This document shows, one piece after another, positions 41,283-51,877 of a stretch of 64,000 bases of DNA. The position numbers and the translations under genes are program-made. Where the stretch lies: positions 35,887-99,886 of the forward strand of contig JAJZAK010000004.1 in the NCBI GenBank assembly GCA_021799485.1, in the 5' to 3' direction. The notes under the pieces are model-generated. The model was not told the origin of the DNA. It saw only the letters and a program-made list of their open reading frames with translations, and did not search any database. The DNA is from a bacterium (lineage in GTDB: Bacteria > Elusimicrobiota > Elusimicrobia > UBA1565 > UBA9628). Position 1 is the stretch's first letter; every line of letters starts with the position of its first letter.

Positions 41283-41705
41283 ATGCGCGATTCCCTGCGT
41301 TCGCTGATCCGCACCGTCTCTTATCTGCGCTCTCCCAAGGGCTGCCCCTGGGACCGACGCCAGACCCACCGCTCCCTCATCCCCTACCTGCGCGAGGAGT
41401 CCCGGGAGCTCGCGGCGGCCCTCAAGAAGGGAAAGCCGCACGAGATCGAAGACGAACTGGGAGACGTCCTTCTCCAGGTTCTGCTCCACGCCCAGATCGC
41501 CCGCGAGGCCGGGCTTTTCGACATCGCCGACGTCGCCGCGAGCCTGCGCCTGAAGCTCCGACGCCGCCACCCCCACGTCTTCGGCCGCCGCCGGTTCAAG
41601 ACGGCGGGGGAGGTCATGCGGCATTGGGACGAAATCAAGGCCAAGGAAAGGCTTCAGCGAGGACGGGACGTCCTGCGCCGGGGCCTTGCTCGCAAAGCGC
41701 GCTGA
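41283..41705 (+). CDS. mazG: MazG-family nucleoside triphosphate pyrophosphohydrolase
   Basis: 140 residues, single MazG domain. CPWDRRQTHRSL is the family start signature; EESRELAAAL and IEDELGDVLLQVLLHAQIA supply the metal-binding ExxE..D pattern. It hydrolyses NTPs to NMP and pyrophosphate, clearing abnormal nucleotides. It is about half the size of E. coli MazG, which has two domains. Start is the ATG at 41283. Confidence 0.9.
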   Translation: MRDSLRSLIRTVSYLRSPKGCPWDRRQTHRSLIPYLREESRELAAALKKGKPHEIEDELGDVLLQVLLHAQIAREAGLFDIADVAASLRLKLRRRHPHVFGRRRFKTAGEVMRHWDEIKAKERLQRGRDVLRRGLARKAR

Positions 41706-41708
41706 CCC

Positions 41709-42299
41709 ATGGACCCGCACCGGCACGGCGCCAGGCAGCCCGAACGCTTCGATCCCGAGAGGGCGGCCGCTCTCGACGATCCGTCGCGCTTCGCCTACTT
41801 GCCGGTCCAAGACGTTCTCTCGCTCCTCGACATTCCCCAGGGCGGGCTTTGGGTGGATTTCGGCGCCGGGACCGGCGCCTACGCCCGCGCCATCGCCCGC
41901 CTGCGCCCCGACGCCGCCGTCGTCGCTCTCGACGAACAGCCTCCGATGCTCGCCCTCCTCCAAGCGGCCCTCGATCGCGAAAAGCTCGCCAACATCAAGC
42001 CCGCGCTCTCCACCCCCCGCGAGATCGCCTCCTTGCGCGGCCGGGCGGACCGCGTGCTGGCCCTCAACGTGCTCCATGAGATCGGCGACGCGTCCCTCGG
42101 GGACCTCGCCTCGCTCCTCAAGACGGGCGGAAAAGCGGTCTTCATCGATTGGAACGCCTCCGTCGACCGCCCCGTGGGCCCTCCCAAGGGCCACGTCTTC
42201 AGCCCGTCCGAGGGCCGTTCACGGCTGGAGAGCTTTGGATGGTCCATCCTCGCCGCATCGTCTTTTCCCTACCACTACGCCTTGGTCGGCGCCCTCTGA
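41709..42299 (+). CDS. Class I SAM-dependent methyltransferase
   Basis: 196 residues. Motif I WVDFGAGTGAYARAIA, then VVALDEQPPML, LRGRADRVLALNVLHEIG and a final strand GKAVFIDWN. The layout is UbiE/methyltransf_11-like. The substrate is unknown. It starts four bases after mazG. Confidence 0.85.
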   Translation: MDPHRHGARQPERFDPERAAALDDPSRFAYLPVQDVLSLLDIPQGGLWVDFGAGTGAYARAIARLRPDAAVVALDEQPPMLALLQAALDREKLANIKPALSTPREIASLRGRADRVLALNVLHEIGDASLGDLASLLKTGGKAVFIDWNASVDRPVGPPKGHVFSPSEGRSRLESFGWSILAASSFPYHYALVGAL

Positions 42300-42318
42300 T
42301 TTCCTAGAATAGGAGTCC

Positions 42319-44006
<1,688 letters not shown>

Positions 44007-44010
<4 letters not shown>

Positions 44011-45740
44011 GGGCTCGGACTCGGCAGGGCCTCGCGCTCCCCAATCGCGGGCTGGCGCCCCAATTGAAAATAAAAGGTCGCCCCCTCTCCCGGACGGCTC
44101 TCGCCCCAAATCCGGCCGCCGTGGGCCCGGACAATCCGGGCCGCGGCGGCGAGCCCGATCCCGACGCCGCCTCCCTCCCCGGCCCCGCGCGGATGATGAA
44201 AAGGAGCGAACAGCCGCTCCTGCGCGGCCGCGTCGAAGCCGACGCCGTTGTCCCGCACGAAATAAACGGGCCTCTCGGCCTCCGGCGCCGTCCATCCCAC
44301 CTCCACGCGCGCCTCGGGACGGCCGACCGTATATTGCCAGGCGTTGTTGAGGAGATGGCGCATGAGGAGACCGAGCATGCCGGGGTCTCCATAAGCGAAT
44401 ATCCCGTCCGCGACGGCGGCCTGGACGCGCCGTCGAGGCTCCCGGGCGGCAAGACGGTCCAAATACGTCCGGGCGATGGCGGCCAGGTTCACCCTCTGGA
44501 GATTGGGACGGCTCTGCGCGATGCGCTCGAGCTCGACCAAGCCGTCCAGCATCAAGCCCATGCGCCGTCCGGACTCCATGACGCGCCTCAAATGCCCCCG
44601 GGATTCCTCGTCGAGGCCGTCCGTCTTCGCGAGAAGGATCTCCGAGAACGATTCGACATTCCTGGCCGGCGTGCGCAGATCGTGGGCCATGCAGTAGCCG
44701 ACTTCCTCCAGCTCCCCTATTTGCCGCGAAAGGCTCTCCGCCATGTCGTTGAACGCCTCCGTGAGCCTTCCGATCTCGTCATGGGAGCGGGGAAGGACGC
44801 GCGCCTCGAGCTTTCCCTCGGCCATGGCTCCCACCGCTCCCATCAGCCGGGAGATCGGCCTCGTGATCGGCCAAGCCAGCATGTAGCCGAGAGCGATCGA
44901 CGCGGCCAGAGTGGCCAGGAAGATCATGGACAATATTCCCACGAGCCGCCGCGACGGAGCGTAGGCTTCTCCCACGCTCTGGCTGACCCCGACGATCCAC
45001 CCCGTCACCCGGGAGCGGGCGTAGGCCGCGAGACGCCCTGGGCCCGCCGGGAGCGATTGGCCCCCCGGAGGGCTCAAGATCATCCGCCCCTTCCCGTCCA
45101 ACAGTTGGACGGAGCCCGACTTCCCGAAGCGCATCCTTCCGATGCCGCCGATCGAGTGGCGATTGAGGACGACGACGCCCGTCAGGACGCCCACGATGCC
45201 GCCCCCGCGTCGTATGGGGGCGCCGACCGCGACGCCGATTTCCCCCGAAGGAGTGCGGAACGGCCTTGAAAACAGCGTTCTTCGGAGCCGGACGGGCGGC
45301 AGAAGGATCCTCTCCGGATGGGGAGGAAGCACGCGCTCGGTCCCGGCGCGATCCTTTAAAAGCACCCGCCCTCTTCTTCCGCTCACGACGATGGCGTCGA
45401 CCAATTCCGTCTCCCTGGAAACGATGTCGATGGGATAGCGCTGGCGCGCGCGTATCATGCTTTCAATCTCCGGCTCCAAGGCGAGCCTCTCGATCGCGCG
45501 GCGTATCCGGCGCATGTAGCCGTCCAGTTGGATCGCGATCGTCCTCGCCAGAAGCCGCTCTTCCTCGATTTTTTGGCGGCGAAGCATCCGGACGATCTCC
45601 TGCGTCGCGCCGATCCCCGAGGCGACGATCGCGAAGGAGGCGATGCCCGCGAGCGCCGCCATGATCTTGTATCGGAAGCTCATCCGTTCGAGTTTTTCAA
45701 GCGCGCCGCGAACCCAAGGCATAGGGAATACGTCCCGCAA
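44007..45740 (-). CDS. Membrane sensor histidine kinase with Cache-like and HAMP domains
   Basis: 577 residues. TM1 about 26-48 and TM2 about 268-295 enclose a 220-residue periplasmic domain with Cache-like features (IVGVLTGVVVLNRHSIGGI, TGWIVGVSQSV). HAMP follows (WPITRPISRLMGAV), then HisKA with His353 in MAHDLRTPARN, and an ATPase domain (DNGVGFD, GVGIGLAAAARIVRAHGG). It probably senses a small ligand and phosphorylates an unlinked regulator. Convergent with ettA. Confidence 0.88.
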
Positions 45741-45790
45741 CAGTCCGGCTCACATGAGTCCGCCGGCGCCCCGCGGCCTTCCTGGCCGAG

Positions 45791-48310
45791 CTAGGATCGC
45801 CAGAGGATGAGGGGGTTCTCGATGGGGATGGAGGCGTCGGGATGATGCGGGAGGACCCGGGGGGTGTAGTCCTGCGCCGGGCGCTTGGCCGGGACCTCGG
45901 CCTCGTAAAAGTAGCCGCCGAACGATCCGACGATGCTCCCCGTCCGCCTCATGGGAACGCGCACGGGCTCTCCGCCGGGCGGCCCCTCCGCGTAAAGCTC
46001 GACCGCCAAGCTCTCCGCAGGGATCTCCCCGCCGTAGAGCTCCGCCTTGAAGGCGAGAACCTCTCCTGAGCGCGCGACCCGGAGCTCGCCAAAGCGCAGC
46101 GTCGGCCAGCCCTCGCGCAGACGAGAGAATCTCTCCTCGATCTCCCGGGCGAGGCGCACGCCGTCGGCGCGGCGCCGTCGCCAGGAAGCCGCCGCCGGCA
46201 GGTAAGCCGCCTGCACGTACTCGCGGAGCATGCGGTTGGAGCTGAAACGCGGGGTGAGATGGGCCATGCTCTCCCGAACGCGCTTAAGCCAGCGCCTCGG
46301 CAGGCCCTGGGCGTCGCGCTCGTAGAATTCGGCGACGATCTCGTTTTCCAGGATGCCGTAGAGCCGCCCGGCCTCCTCGCCGTCCCACGCCGGTTCCTCA
46401 TGAAGCTTCCCGTCGCCCAAGGCCCATCCGAAGCCAGGCCGGTAGGCCCTCGCCCACCAGCCGTCAAGCTCCGAGAAGTTGAGGCCGCCGTTGACCAGAA
46501 CCTTCATGCCGCTCGTCCCGCAGGCCTCGAAAGGACGGCGCGGCGTGTTGAGCCAGACGTCGATCCCCGTGATGAAGCGGGCGGCCTCCATCATGTCGTA
46601 GTCCTCGAGAAAGACCACCCGGTCCCGGATCTCGGGATCCTCCGCGAATCGGGCCATCTCCTGGACGAGACGGTGCCCCTCGTCGTCCATGGGATGGGCT
46701 TTGCCGGCGGCGACCAGTTGGACCGGCCGCCTGGGATCCAGAAGGATGCGCTTGAGGCGCCCCGGATCCTTTAATAAGAGGGTCGGGCGCTTGTATTCGG
46801 CGAAGCGCCGGGCGAAGCCCAAGGTGAGCCGGTTGGGGTCCAGGACGCGCTCCGCCTCCTGGATGCGGGCCTCGCTCGCTCCATGCTCCCGCAGCTGGCG
46901 GGCGAAGCGCCTGCGCAGGTAGCGCAGGAGGCGCTGGCGCTGTTCCGAGCGGAAGGCCCATAGCTTCTCGTCGGGGATTTTGAGGATGTCGCCGCTGATT
47001 TTCTCAAGCCCCCCCACCCAGCGCTCCTTCCCGCAGGCGCCCGTCCACAGCTCGTCCGCTTCGGGGGAATCCCAGCTCGGGACATGAACACCGTTCGTCA
47101 CGTGGGAGACCGGGACCTCCACCGTCGGGCGTCGGGGAAAGAGAGGAGAAAAAAGCTCGCGGCTCACCTCGCCGTGGAGGCGGCTGACGCCGTTGACGTA
47201 ATTGGAGCCTTTGAGCGCGAGATAGGCCATGTTGAAGGGCTCCCCCTCGTCGCTGGGATCAAGCCTCCCCAGGGCCATGAACTCGCGGGCGGATATTCCC
47301 AGGCGCTCGGACAAAAGCTCGGCGTAGGGCTTCATCAGCGCCGAATCGAACCTGTCGAAGGCGGCGTCGACGGCGGTGTGCGTCGTAAAAACGTTCCCCG
47401 CCCGGGTCGCGCGAAGAGCCGCTTGAAAAGAGCAGCCCGCGCGCTTCATGAAGGCCAAGGCCCGCCCGACGACCGCGAAGGCCGCGTGGCCCTCGTTGAG
47501 GTGATAGACCTCGGCATCGAGGCCCAAGGCCTCGATCAGGCTCGCTCCGCCCATGCCCAGCACGAACTCTTGGGTGAGCCGGAGCCTCTCTCCCGCGGGA
47601 TAGAGCATCGACGTGATGCCGCGGTCGCGGGGGCTGTTTAACAGGTCGTTCGTGTCGAGGAGGTAGAGGCTGCGGCGCCCCACCCGGGCAAGCCACGCCC
47701 GCGCCAGCACCACGCGCCCCGGCAGGTCCACGAAGATCCTCAGCCAGCGCCCCTCCTTGTCCTCGACCGGGGAAATGGGGAGGTTCGTGGGGTCGTTGTA
47801 GGGATAGGCCTCCGTCTGCCAATCTCCGGGACCCAGAATCTGGCGGAAATAGCCCTGATGGTAGAGGAGGCCCACCCCGAAAATGGGAACATCCAGATCG
47901 CAAGCCGTCTTGATGACATCTCCCGCGAGAATCCCCAGTCCACCCGAATAGATGGGCAGGGCCTCCGTGAGGCCGAACTCCATGCTGAAGTAGGCGACTC
48001 CTTTGAGGGCCTCGGCCGAGCCGCTCGCGGGAAACCAACCGGGCGTCGCGAAGTGCCGCCGACGCTCCGCCAGCAGAGCCTGGAGCTCCTTTTGGAACTC
48101 AGGATCCCGGCCAAGCGCCGTCAGCTGGTCCTGGGAGGCGCGCTCGAGGACATAATACGGGTTGCCCGTCTGCTCCCAGGTCTTGGCGTCGATCATCCGC
48201 CAGAGATGGTCGCCGTAATGCCCCCAGCTCCAGCGCAGGTCGAGGGCGAGATCCTCGATCCCTTCAAGCCCTTTTGGCAGCGGGTTGCGCAGAAAGAGCG
48301 GCGATGCCAT
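45791..48310 (-). CDS. glgP: Alpha-glucan phosphorylase
   Basis: 839 residues of GT35 in the short alpha-glucan phosphorylase group. The N-terminal region (LRWSWGHYGDHLWRMIDAKTW) matches the DUF3417 domain of that group. YFSMEFGLTEALPIYSGGLG is the phosphorylase start motif. The PLP region is EACGTSGMKVLVNGGLNFSELDGWW. It releases glucose-1-phosphate from glycogen or maltodextrin. No glycogen-synthesis gene is adjacent. Confidence 0.93.
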   Translation of the reverse strand: MASPLFLRNPLPKGLEGIEDLALDLRWSWGHYGDHLWRMIDAKTWEQTGNPYYVLERASQDQLTALGRDPEFQKELQALLAERRRHFATPGWFPASGSAEALKGVAYFSMEFGLTEALPIYSGGLGILAGDVIKTACDLDVPIFGVGLLYHQGYFRQILGPGDWQTEAYPYNDPTNLPISPVEDKEGRWLRIFVDLPGRVVLARAWLARVGRRSLYLLDTNDLLNSPRDRGITSMLYPAGERLRLTQEFVLGMGGASLIEALGLDAEVYHLNEGHAAFAVVGRALAFMKRAGCSFQAALRATRAGNVFTTHTAVDAAFDRFDSALMKPYAELLSERLGISAREFMALGRLDPSDEGEPFNMAYLALKGSNYVNGVSRLHGEVSRELFSPLFPRRPTVEVPVSHVTNGVHVPSWDSPEADELWTGACGKERWVGGLEKISGDILKIPDEKLWAFRSEQRQRLLRYLRRRFARQLREHGASEARIQEAERVLDPNRLTLGFARRFAEYKRPTLLLKDPGRLKRILLDPRRPVQLVAAGKAHPMDDEGHRLVQEMARFAEDPEIRDRVVFLEDYDMMEAARFITGIDVWLNTPRRPFEACGTSGMKVLVNGGLNFSELDGWWARAYRPGFGWALGDGKLHEEPAWDGEEAGRLYGILENEIVAEFYERDAQGLPRRWLKRVRESMAHLTPRFSSNRMLREYVQAAYLPAAASWRRRRADGVRLAREIEERFSRLREGWPTLRFGELRVARSGEVLAFKAELYGGEIPAESLAVELYAEGPPGGEPVRVPMRRTGSIVGSFGGYFYEAEVPAKRPAQDYTPRVLPHHPDASIPIENPLILWRS

Positions 48311-48341
48311 CCGCTAGGGAACTCGCAACGAAACAGCCGTC

Positions 48342-49034
48342 TTACATCGTCTCCGCGAAGGCGGCGAGCCTCTGGGGAGTTCCGATGTCGTAATGCGGCG
48401 CGCCGGCCGGGAAGGCGTAGACGCCGCGCCGAAGAGCGCGGGGGAAGACGTCCTTTTCGATCGAGGAGGCCCCCGGGCCGATGAAATCCCAGAATCCAGG
48501 ATCGAGGATGTAGATGCCGGCGTTGAGCATCCGGCCGGGGCCCGGCTCTCGCTCGCGAAACAAGGAAACGCGGCCGTCCGGGGCGATCTCAAGAAAGCCG
48601 CCGTCCTCGCGGGAGCCTGGAGGGATGACGGCGACGGAGGCGGCGCCGCCCCGGCTTTTGTGAAAATCCGCGAAGGCGGCGAGATCGATCTCGCAGAGGG
48701 AATCGCCGTTCATCGCGAGGACGGGGCCGCCCTTGAGAAGACCGCGGCAGGCTCCCAGCGCCCCGCCGGTCCCGAGCGGCGAGCTCTCCTGGGAAAACAC
48801 GATCTCGACGCCCGGGCGCGGAGAGGATTCATAGAATCCGCGCACCTCGTCGTCTCGATAGCCGGTGCAGAGAACAAAACGGGAAAGCCCCTGTTTCGCG
48901 GCCCAACCGATCACGCGGTCCAAGAAAGGCTTGCCCCTCACCGAAAGCATGGTCTTTTGCCGGCCGGGCGCCACGGCCTGGAGCCTCGTGCCCCGGCCGC
49001 CGCAAAGGACGACGGCGTCCATGTTCCCAAGCAT
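48342..49034 (-). CDS. Sugar-1-phosphate nucleotidyltransferase (HddC/RfbA-like)
   Basis: 230 residues from the ATG at 49034 (or 49022). Motifs: VVLCGGRGTRL, the phosphate loop; PGRQKTMLSVRGKPFLDRVI; GALGACRGLL; and LAMNGDSLCEID, the metal-binding Asp. It makes an NDP-sugar for polysaccharide synthesis. Together with a GmhA-like gene in this locus, heptose guanylyl transfer is plausible but unproven. The long upstream frame is discarded because it overlaps a divergent glycosyltransferase. Confidence 0.85.
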   Translation of the reverse strand: MLGNMDAVVLCGGRGTRLQAVAPGRQKTMLSVRGKPFLDRVIGWAAKQGLSRFVLCTGYRDDEVRGFYESSPRPGVEIVFSQESSPLGTGGALGACRGLLKGGPVLAMNGDSLCEIDLAAFADFHKSRGGAASVAVIPPGSREDGGFLEIAPDGRVSLFREREPGPGRMLNAGIYILDPGFWDFIGPGASSIEKDVFPRALRRGVYAFPAGAPHYDIGTPQRLAAFAETM

Positions 49035-49073
49035 CGCGGTATTATATGATGTAAAAATCCCCGTTCCCTCTCC

Positions 49074-49931
49074 ATGATCAGTCCGAGTCCAACGCCCGCC
49101 CCCCGCAAGGCGAGCCTCATCATCCCCACCTATAACCGGGAAGAGCTCCTGGTCGGCTCGCTGCGCGACGCCCTGGACTCCGACTACCCGAATCTCGAAA
49201 TCATCGTCGTCGACCAGACCCCGCGCCACAAGACCGAGACGGAGGAATTCCTCAAGTCCATGGAGGGCCGCTTGGTCTGGATCCGCGCCCGGGAGCCGGG
49301 TCTTCCCAAGGCGCGCAACGCCGGGCTGCGGAAAGCCTCCGGCGACTACATCATCTTCACGGACGACGACGTCCGCTTCGGACGGGACTTCGTCTCCCGG
49401 CACGTCCGGGAACTCGAAAACGGCGCCGACGTCGTCCAAGGGAGGATCGTCGAGGGCGCGGGAAATCCCGGCGAAGCTCCCCAATGGATGAGTTTCTGGA
49501 TCCGCGTCTCGGGCACCAACGACTGTCCGCGAGCCGGCGACACCAACACCTTGACGGGCTGCAACTTCAGCCTGAGGCGCGCGGTTTACGAGAAAATAGG
49601 CGGCTTCGACGAGCGCCTGCTCAATCCCTCCCTGCTGGAAGACGGCGACTGGGCCATCCGGGCGCACAAGGCCGGCTTCCACCTGCGCTATTCCCCTCTC
49701 CCGGCGCTGCGCCACCTGCGAAGCGGCGAGGGCGGCGTCGACACCGGCATCGAGAACCAGTTCCTGGCCAAAAACTACTATCTTTGCTGCTTCCTCTACG
49801 CCTACAAGAACCATCACCCCCTGGCCGCGCTCAACTACACCCTTCGCCTCCACTTGCGCGGGCTCAAGGCGCTGTTCCGGACGATCCGCGCGGCGCGGCG
49901 GGAAGCCCGGGACTTGCTCGCGCGGCCATGA
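49074..49931 (+). CDS. GT2 family glycosyltransferase
   Basis: 285 residues. The GT-A core has LIIPTYNREELL, IIVVDQTP, FTDDDVRFG (DDD metal motif) and the acceptor region FSLRRAVYEKIGGFDERLLNPSLLEDGDWA. No TM segments. It adds a sugar to a growing surface glycan in the cytoplasm. It overlaps the ligase gene by four bases. Confidence 0.88.
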   Translation: MISPSPTPAPRKASLIIPTYNREELLVGSLRDALDSDYPNLEIIVVDQTPRHKTETEEFLKSMEGRLVWIRAREPGLPKARNAGLRKASGDYIIFTDDDVRFGRDFVSRHVRELENGADVVQGRIVEGAGNPGEAPQWMSFWIRVSGTNDCPRAGDTNTLTGCNFSLRRAVYEKIGGFDERLLNPSLLEDGDWAIRAHKAGFHLRYSPLPALRHLRSGEGGVDTGIENQFLAKNYYLCCFLYAYKNHHPLAALNYTLRLHLRGLKALFRTIRAARREARDLLARP

Positions 49932-51187
49932 GCCCTCTGTCCGGCGCGGCGCGGCTGAGGCGCTTCTCCCTTTCCCTTCTCGCCCTCGCCCTGCCGATTT
50001 CTCTCGGCCTGACGAACGCGGCGCTCATCCTGCTGACCGCGGCGCTGTTGGCGGAATCTCGGATCGCCCCCGAGGCCTCAAGGCTCGCCGTCCTGAAGTC
50101 GCCCGCCCTCCTCGCCCTGGGGCTCTACGTTCTGTGGGGCTTCGCCGATTCCTTCTTCGGCCTCGATCCCGCCGCAAGCCTTCGATTCGTTTTCCAGCAC
50201 GAGCTCCACATGCTCTGGGCCTTGGGCCTCCTCCTCGTCGCCCTCCAGGGAGCCGACGCCCGTGAGATCGGGACCTGGATGGGACTGGGCTTCGCCGCGG
50301 TGGTCCTCATGGGGCTGGGGCAGGCGGCGCTGGCGTTCGCCGCCTCCGGCCGCCACGCCGTCTTCCGGGCGGCGCACGGCTTCATCCATCCCCTCTATTA
50401 CGGACAAATACTGGCCCTGGGCCTCGTTGCGGGCTATCTGGCCCTCGGCCCCTCCCGCGAGATTGGAGGCCGCGTCCGCCGCGCTCTCGGGGGGCTCGTG
50501 GCCCTTGGCTTTCTCGCCCTTTTCATCAACCAGACCCGCAACGCCTGGCTGGGGCTGCTCGCGGCCGCGCTCGTCCTGCTTCTCGTCCCCCGGGGAAAGG
50601 CGAGCCCCGCCGAGCGCCTCTCGATCTTCGCGCCGCTCCTCATCGTCGGCGCGGGGCTCTGGTCGATGAACCGGCTCCAGCCGGGCCATTCCCTCTCCTC
50701 GGCGTTCTCGACCGCCCTCCAGGCGGCGCCCGCGGCGAGCCCCCTGACGGCCGACAGCGACCATACGCGGCTCATGCTGGCCTCGATCGGCTGGACGATG
50801 TTCATGGACCATCCCTGGCTGGGGGTCGGCCCCGACCAGTTCCACGCGGCCTATCCGCTCTACTACCAGCAGAAGCTCGAGGGGACGTCCGTCTGGGGCG
50901 ACGCCCACAATTTCTACCTCAACACCCTCGCGACCAAGGGCATCCCCGGGCTCATCGCCCTGCTCAGCTTCTTTTACCTGCTGGCGCGCGAGTCCTGGAT
51001 CGCCGCGCTCAAGCGCCCCTCCTGGGGGAGCCGGCTGGCGCTCGCCTCCACGGCCTGTTTCGCCGTCATGAGCGTCTTCGAGGTCCACCGCCAGCAGGCG
51101 ACGACGCTCTTTCTTTTCCTCTGGGCCTGGGGCATGACGCGCTCGCGCGCGGATGAAAGCAGGCCGACCGTCTCAGCGGGGCCTTAA
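49928..51187 (+). CDS. O-antigen ligase/polymerase (Wzy_C) family protein
   Basis: 419 residues from the ATG overlapping the glycosyltransferase stop. About ten to twelve hydrophobic segments. The large periplasmic loop ends with NTLATKGIPGLIALL, and the loop contains HPWLGVGPDQF, WGDAHNFYL and HGFIHPLYYGQ, all typical of Wzy_C. It transfers or polymerises lipid-linked glycan on the periplasmic side. It overlaps the convergent SDR gene by 15 bp. Confidence 0.85.
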   Translation: MSPLSGAARLRRFSLSLLALALPISLGLTNAALILLTAALLAESRIAPEASRLAVLKSPALLALGLYVLWGFADSFFGLDPAASLRFVFQHELHMLWALGLLLVALQGADAREIGTWMGLGFAAVVLMGLGQAALAFAASGRHAVFRAAHGFIHPLYYGQILALGLVAGYLALGPSREIGGRVRRALGGLVALGFLALFINQTRNAWLGLLAAALVLLLVPRGKASPAERLSIFAPLLIVGAGLWSMNRLQPGHSLSSAFSTALQAAPAASPLTADSDHTRLMLASIGWTMFMDHPWLGVGPDQFHAAYPLYYQQKLEGTSVWGDAHNFYLNTLATKGIPGLIALLSFFYLLARESWIAALKRPSWGSRLALASTACFAVMSVFEVHRQQATTLFLFLWAWGMTRSRADESRPTVSAGP

Positions 51188-51877
51188 AAGGAAGGCGGCC
51201 AAGCCGCCGAAGAGGCTCTGAAGCTTGCCCAGAAAGCCCGGCAAGCGCGAAAGGACAAGGGCCTTCTCCCCCCGAAGGTCGGCGTCGTAGATGCGGCGGG
51301 CCAGCTCCATGGGGTCCCGGCCGCGGCGCCCGGCGCCCGGGAGCCGGTATCCTCCGTAAATCCGCGCCTTCTTGTTGAAGGGGGTCGCCACCCCCCCGGG
51401 CGAGACCCGAAGAATCTCGACTCCGGGCAACGAACGCTCCATTTCCGCCATATAAAGGAAGTCTTTCAGCGCTCTTTTGCCCAGGGCGTAGGGAGAAAGC
51501 CCGGGCATGAGGAAATCCCCCGCTCCCGACAGGATGAAAACGAAGCGCCGGCAGAGCCCGGCGCGGGAAAGCCCCAGCATGATCTCGATCGGCGAGAGGG
51601 CGTGAAGCCTGATGGATTCGGCGAAGGCCTCGGCGGGCAGGTCGCTCAAGAGCCCCGCCTGGAGGGCGCCGGCGGAGACGATGCACCGCGAAAACCGTCG
51701 TCCCGAGGCCCGCGCCGCCTCCAGCCACCGTCCGACCGCCGCGGCATCCCGGAGGTCGAGGTCTTGGCGGGTCAGCGCGAGGACGGGATGGCCGCGTTCC
51801 CGATAGACGTCGGCCAAGGCCTTCCCGAGTCCGCTGCCCGCCCCGAAAATGACGGCCTCGCCCCGGGGTTCGCTCAT
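51173..51877 (-). CDS. Short-chain dehydrogenase/reductase
   Basis: 234 residues. Cofactor loop FGAGSGLGKALA, the active serine in ILSGAGD and YALGK as the catalytic Tyr/Lys. It starts with an ATGA overlap to the GMC oxidoreductase, which it follows. Such SDRs often reduce a keto-sugar or lipid carbonyl made by the partner oxidoreductase; the substrate here is unknown. Confidence 0.85.
   Translation of the reverse strand: MSEPRGEAVIFGAGSGLGKALADVYRERGHPVLALTRQDLDLRDAAAVGRWLEAARASGRRFSRCIVSAGALQAGLLSDLPAEAFAESIRLHALSPIEIMLGLSRAGLCRRFVFILSGAGDFLMPGLSPYALGKRALKDFLYMAEMERSLPGVEILRVSPGGVATPFNKKARIYGGYRLPGAGRRGRDPMELARRIYDADLRGEKALVLSRLPGFLGKLQSLFGGLAAFLLRPR

Noticed and set aside
48342..49853. 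503-codon version of the nucleotidyltransferase
   Set aside because: Its upstream 270 codons overlap a divergent GT2 gene with all family motifs; the GxG nucleotide-binding start fits the short form.
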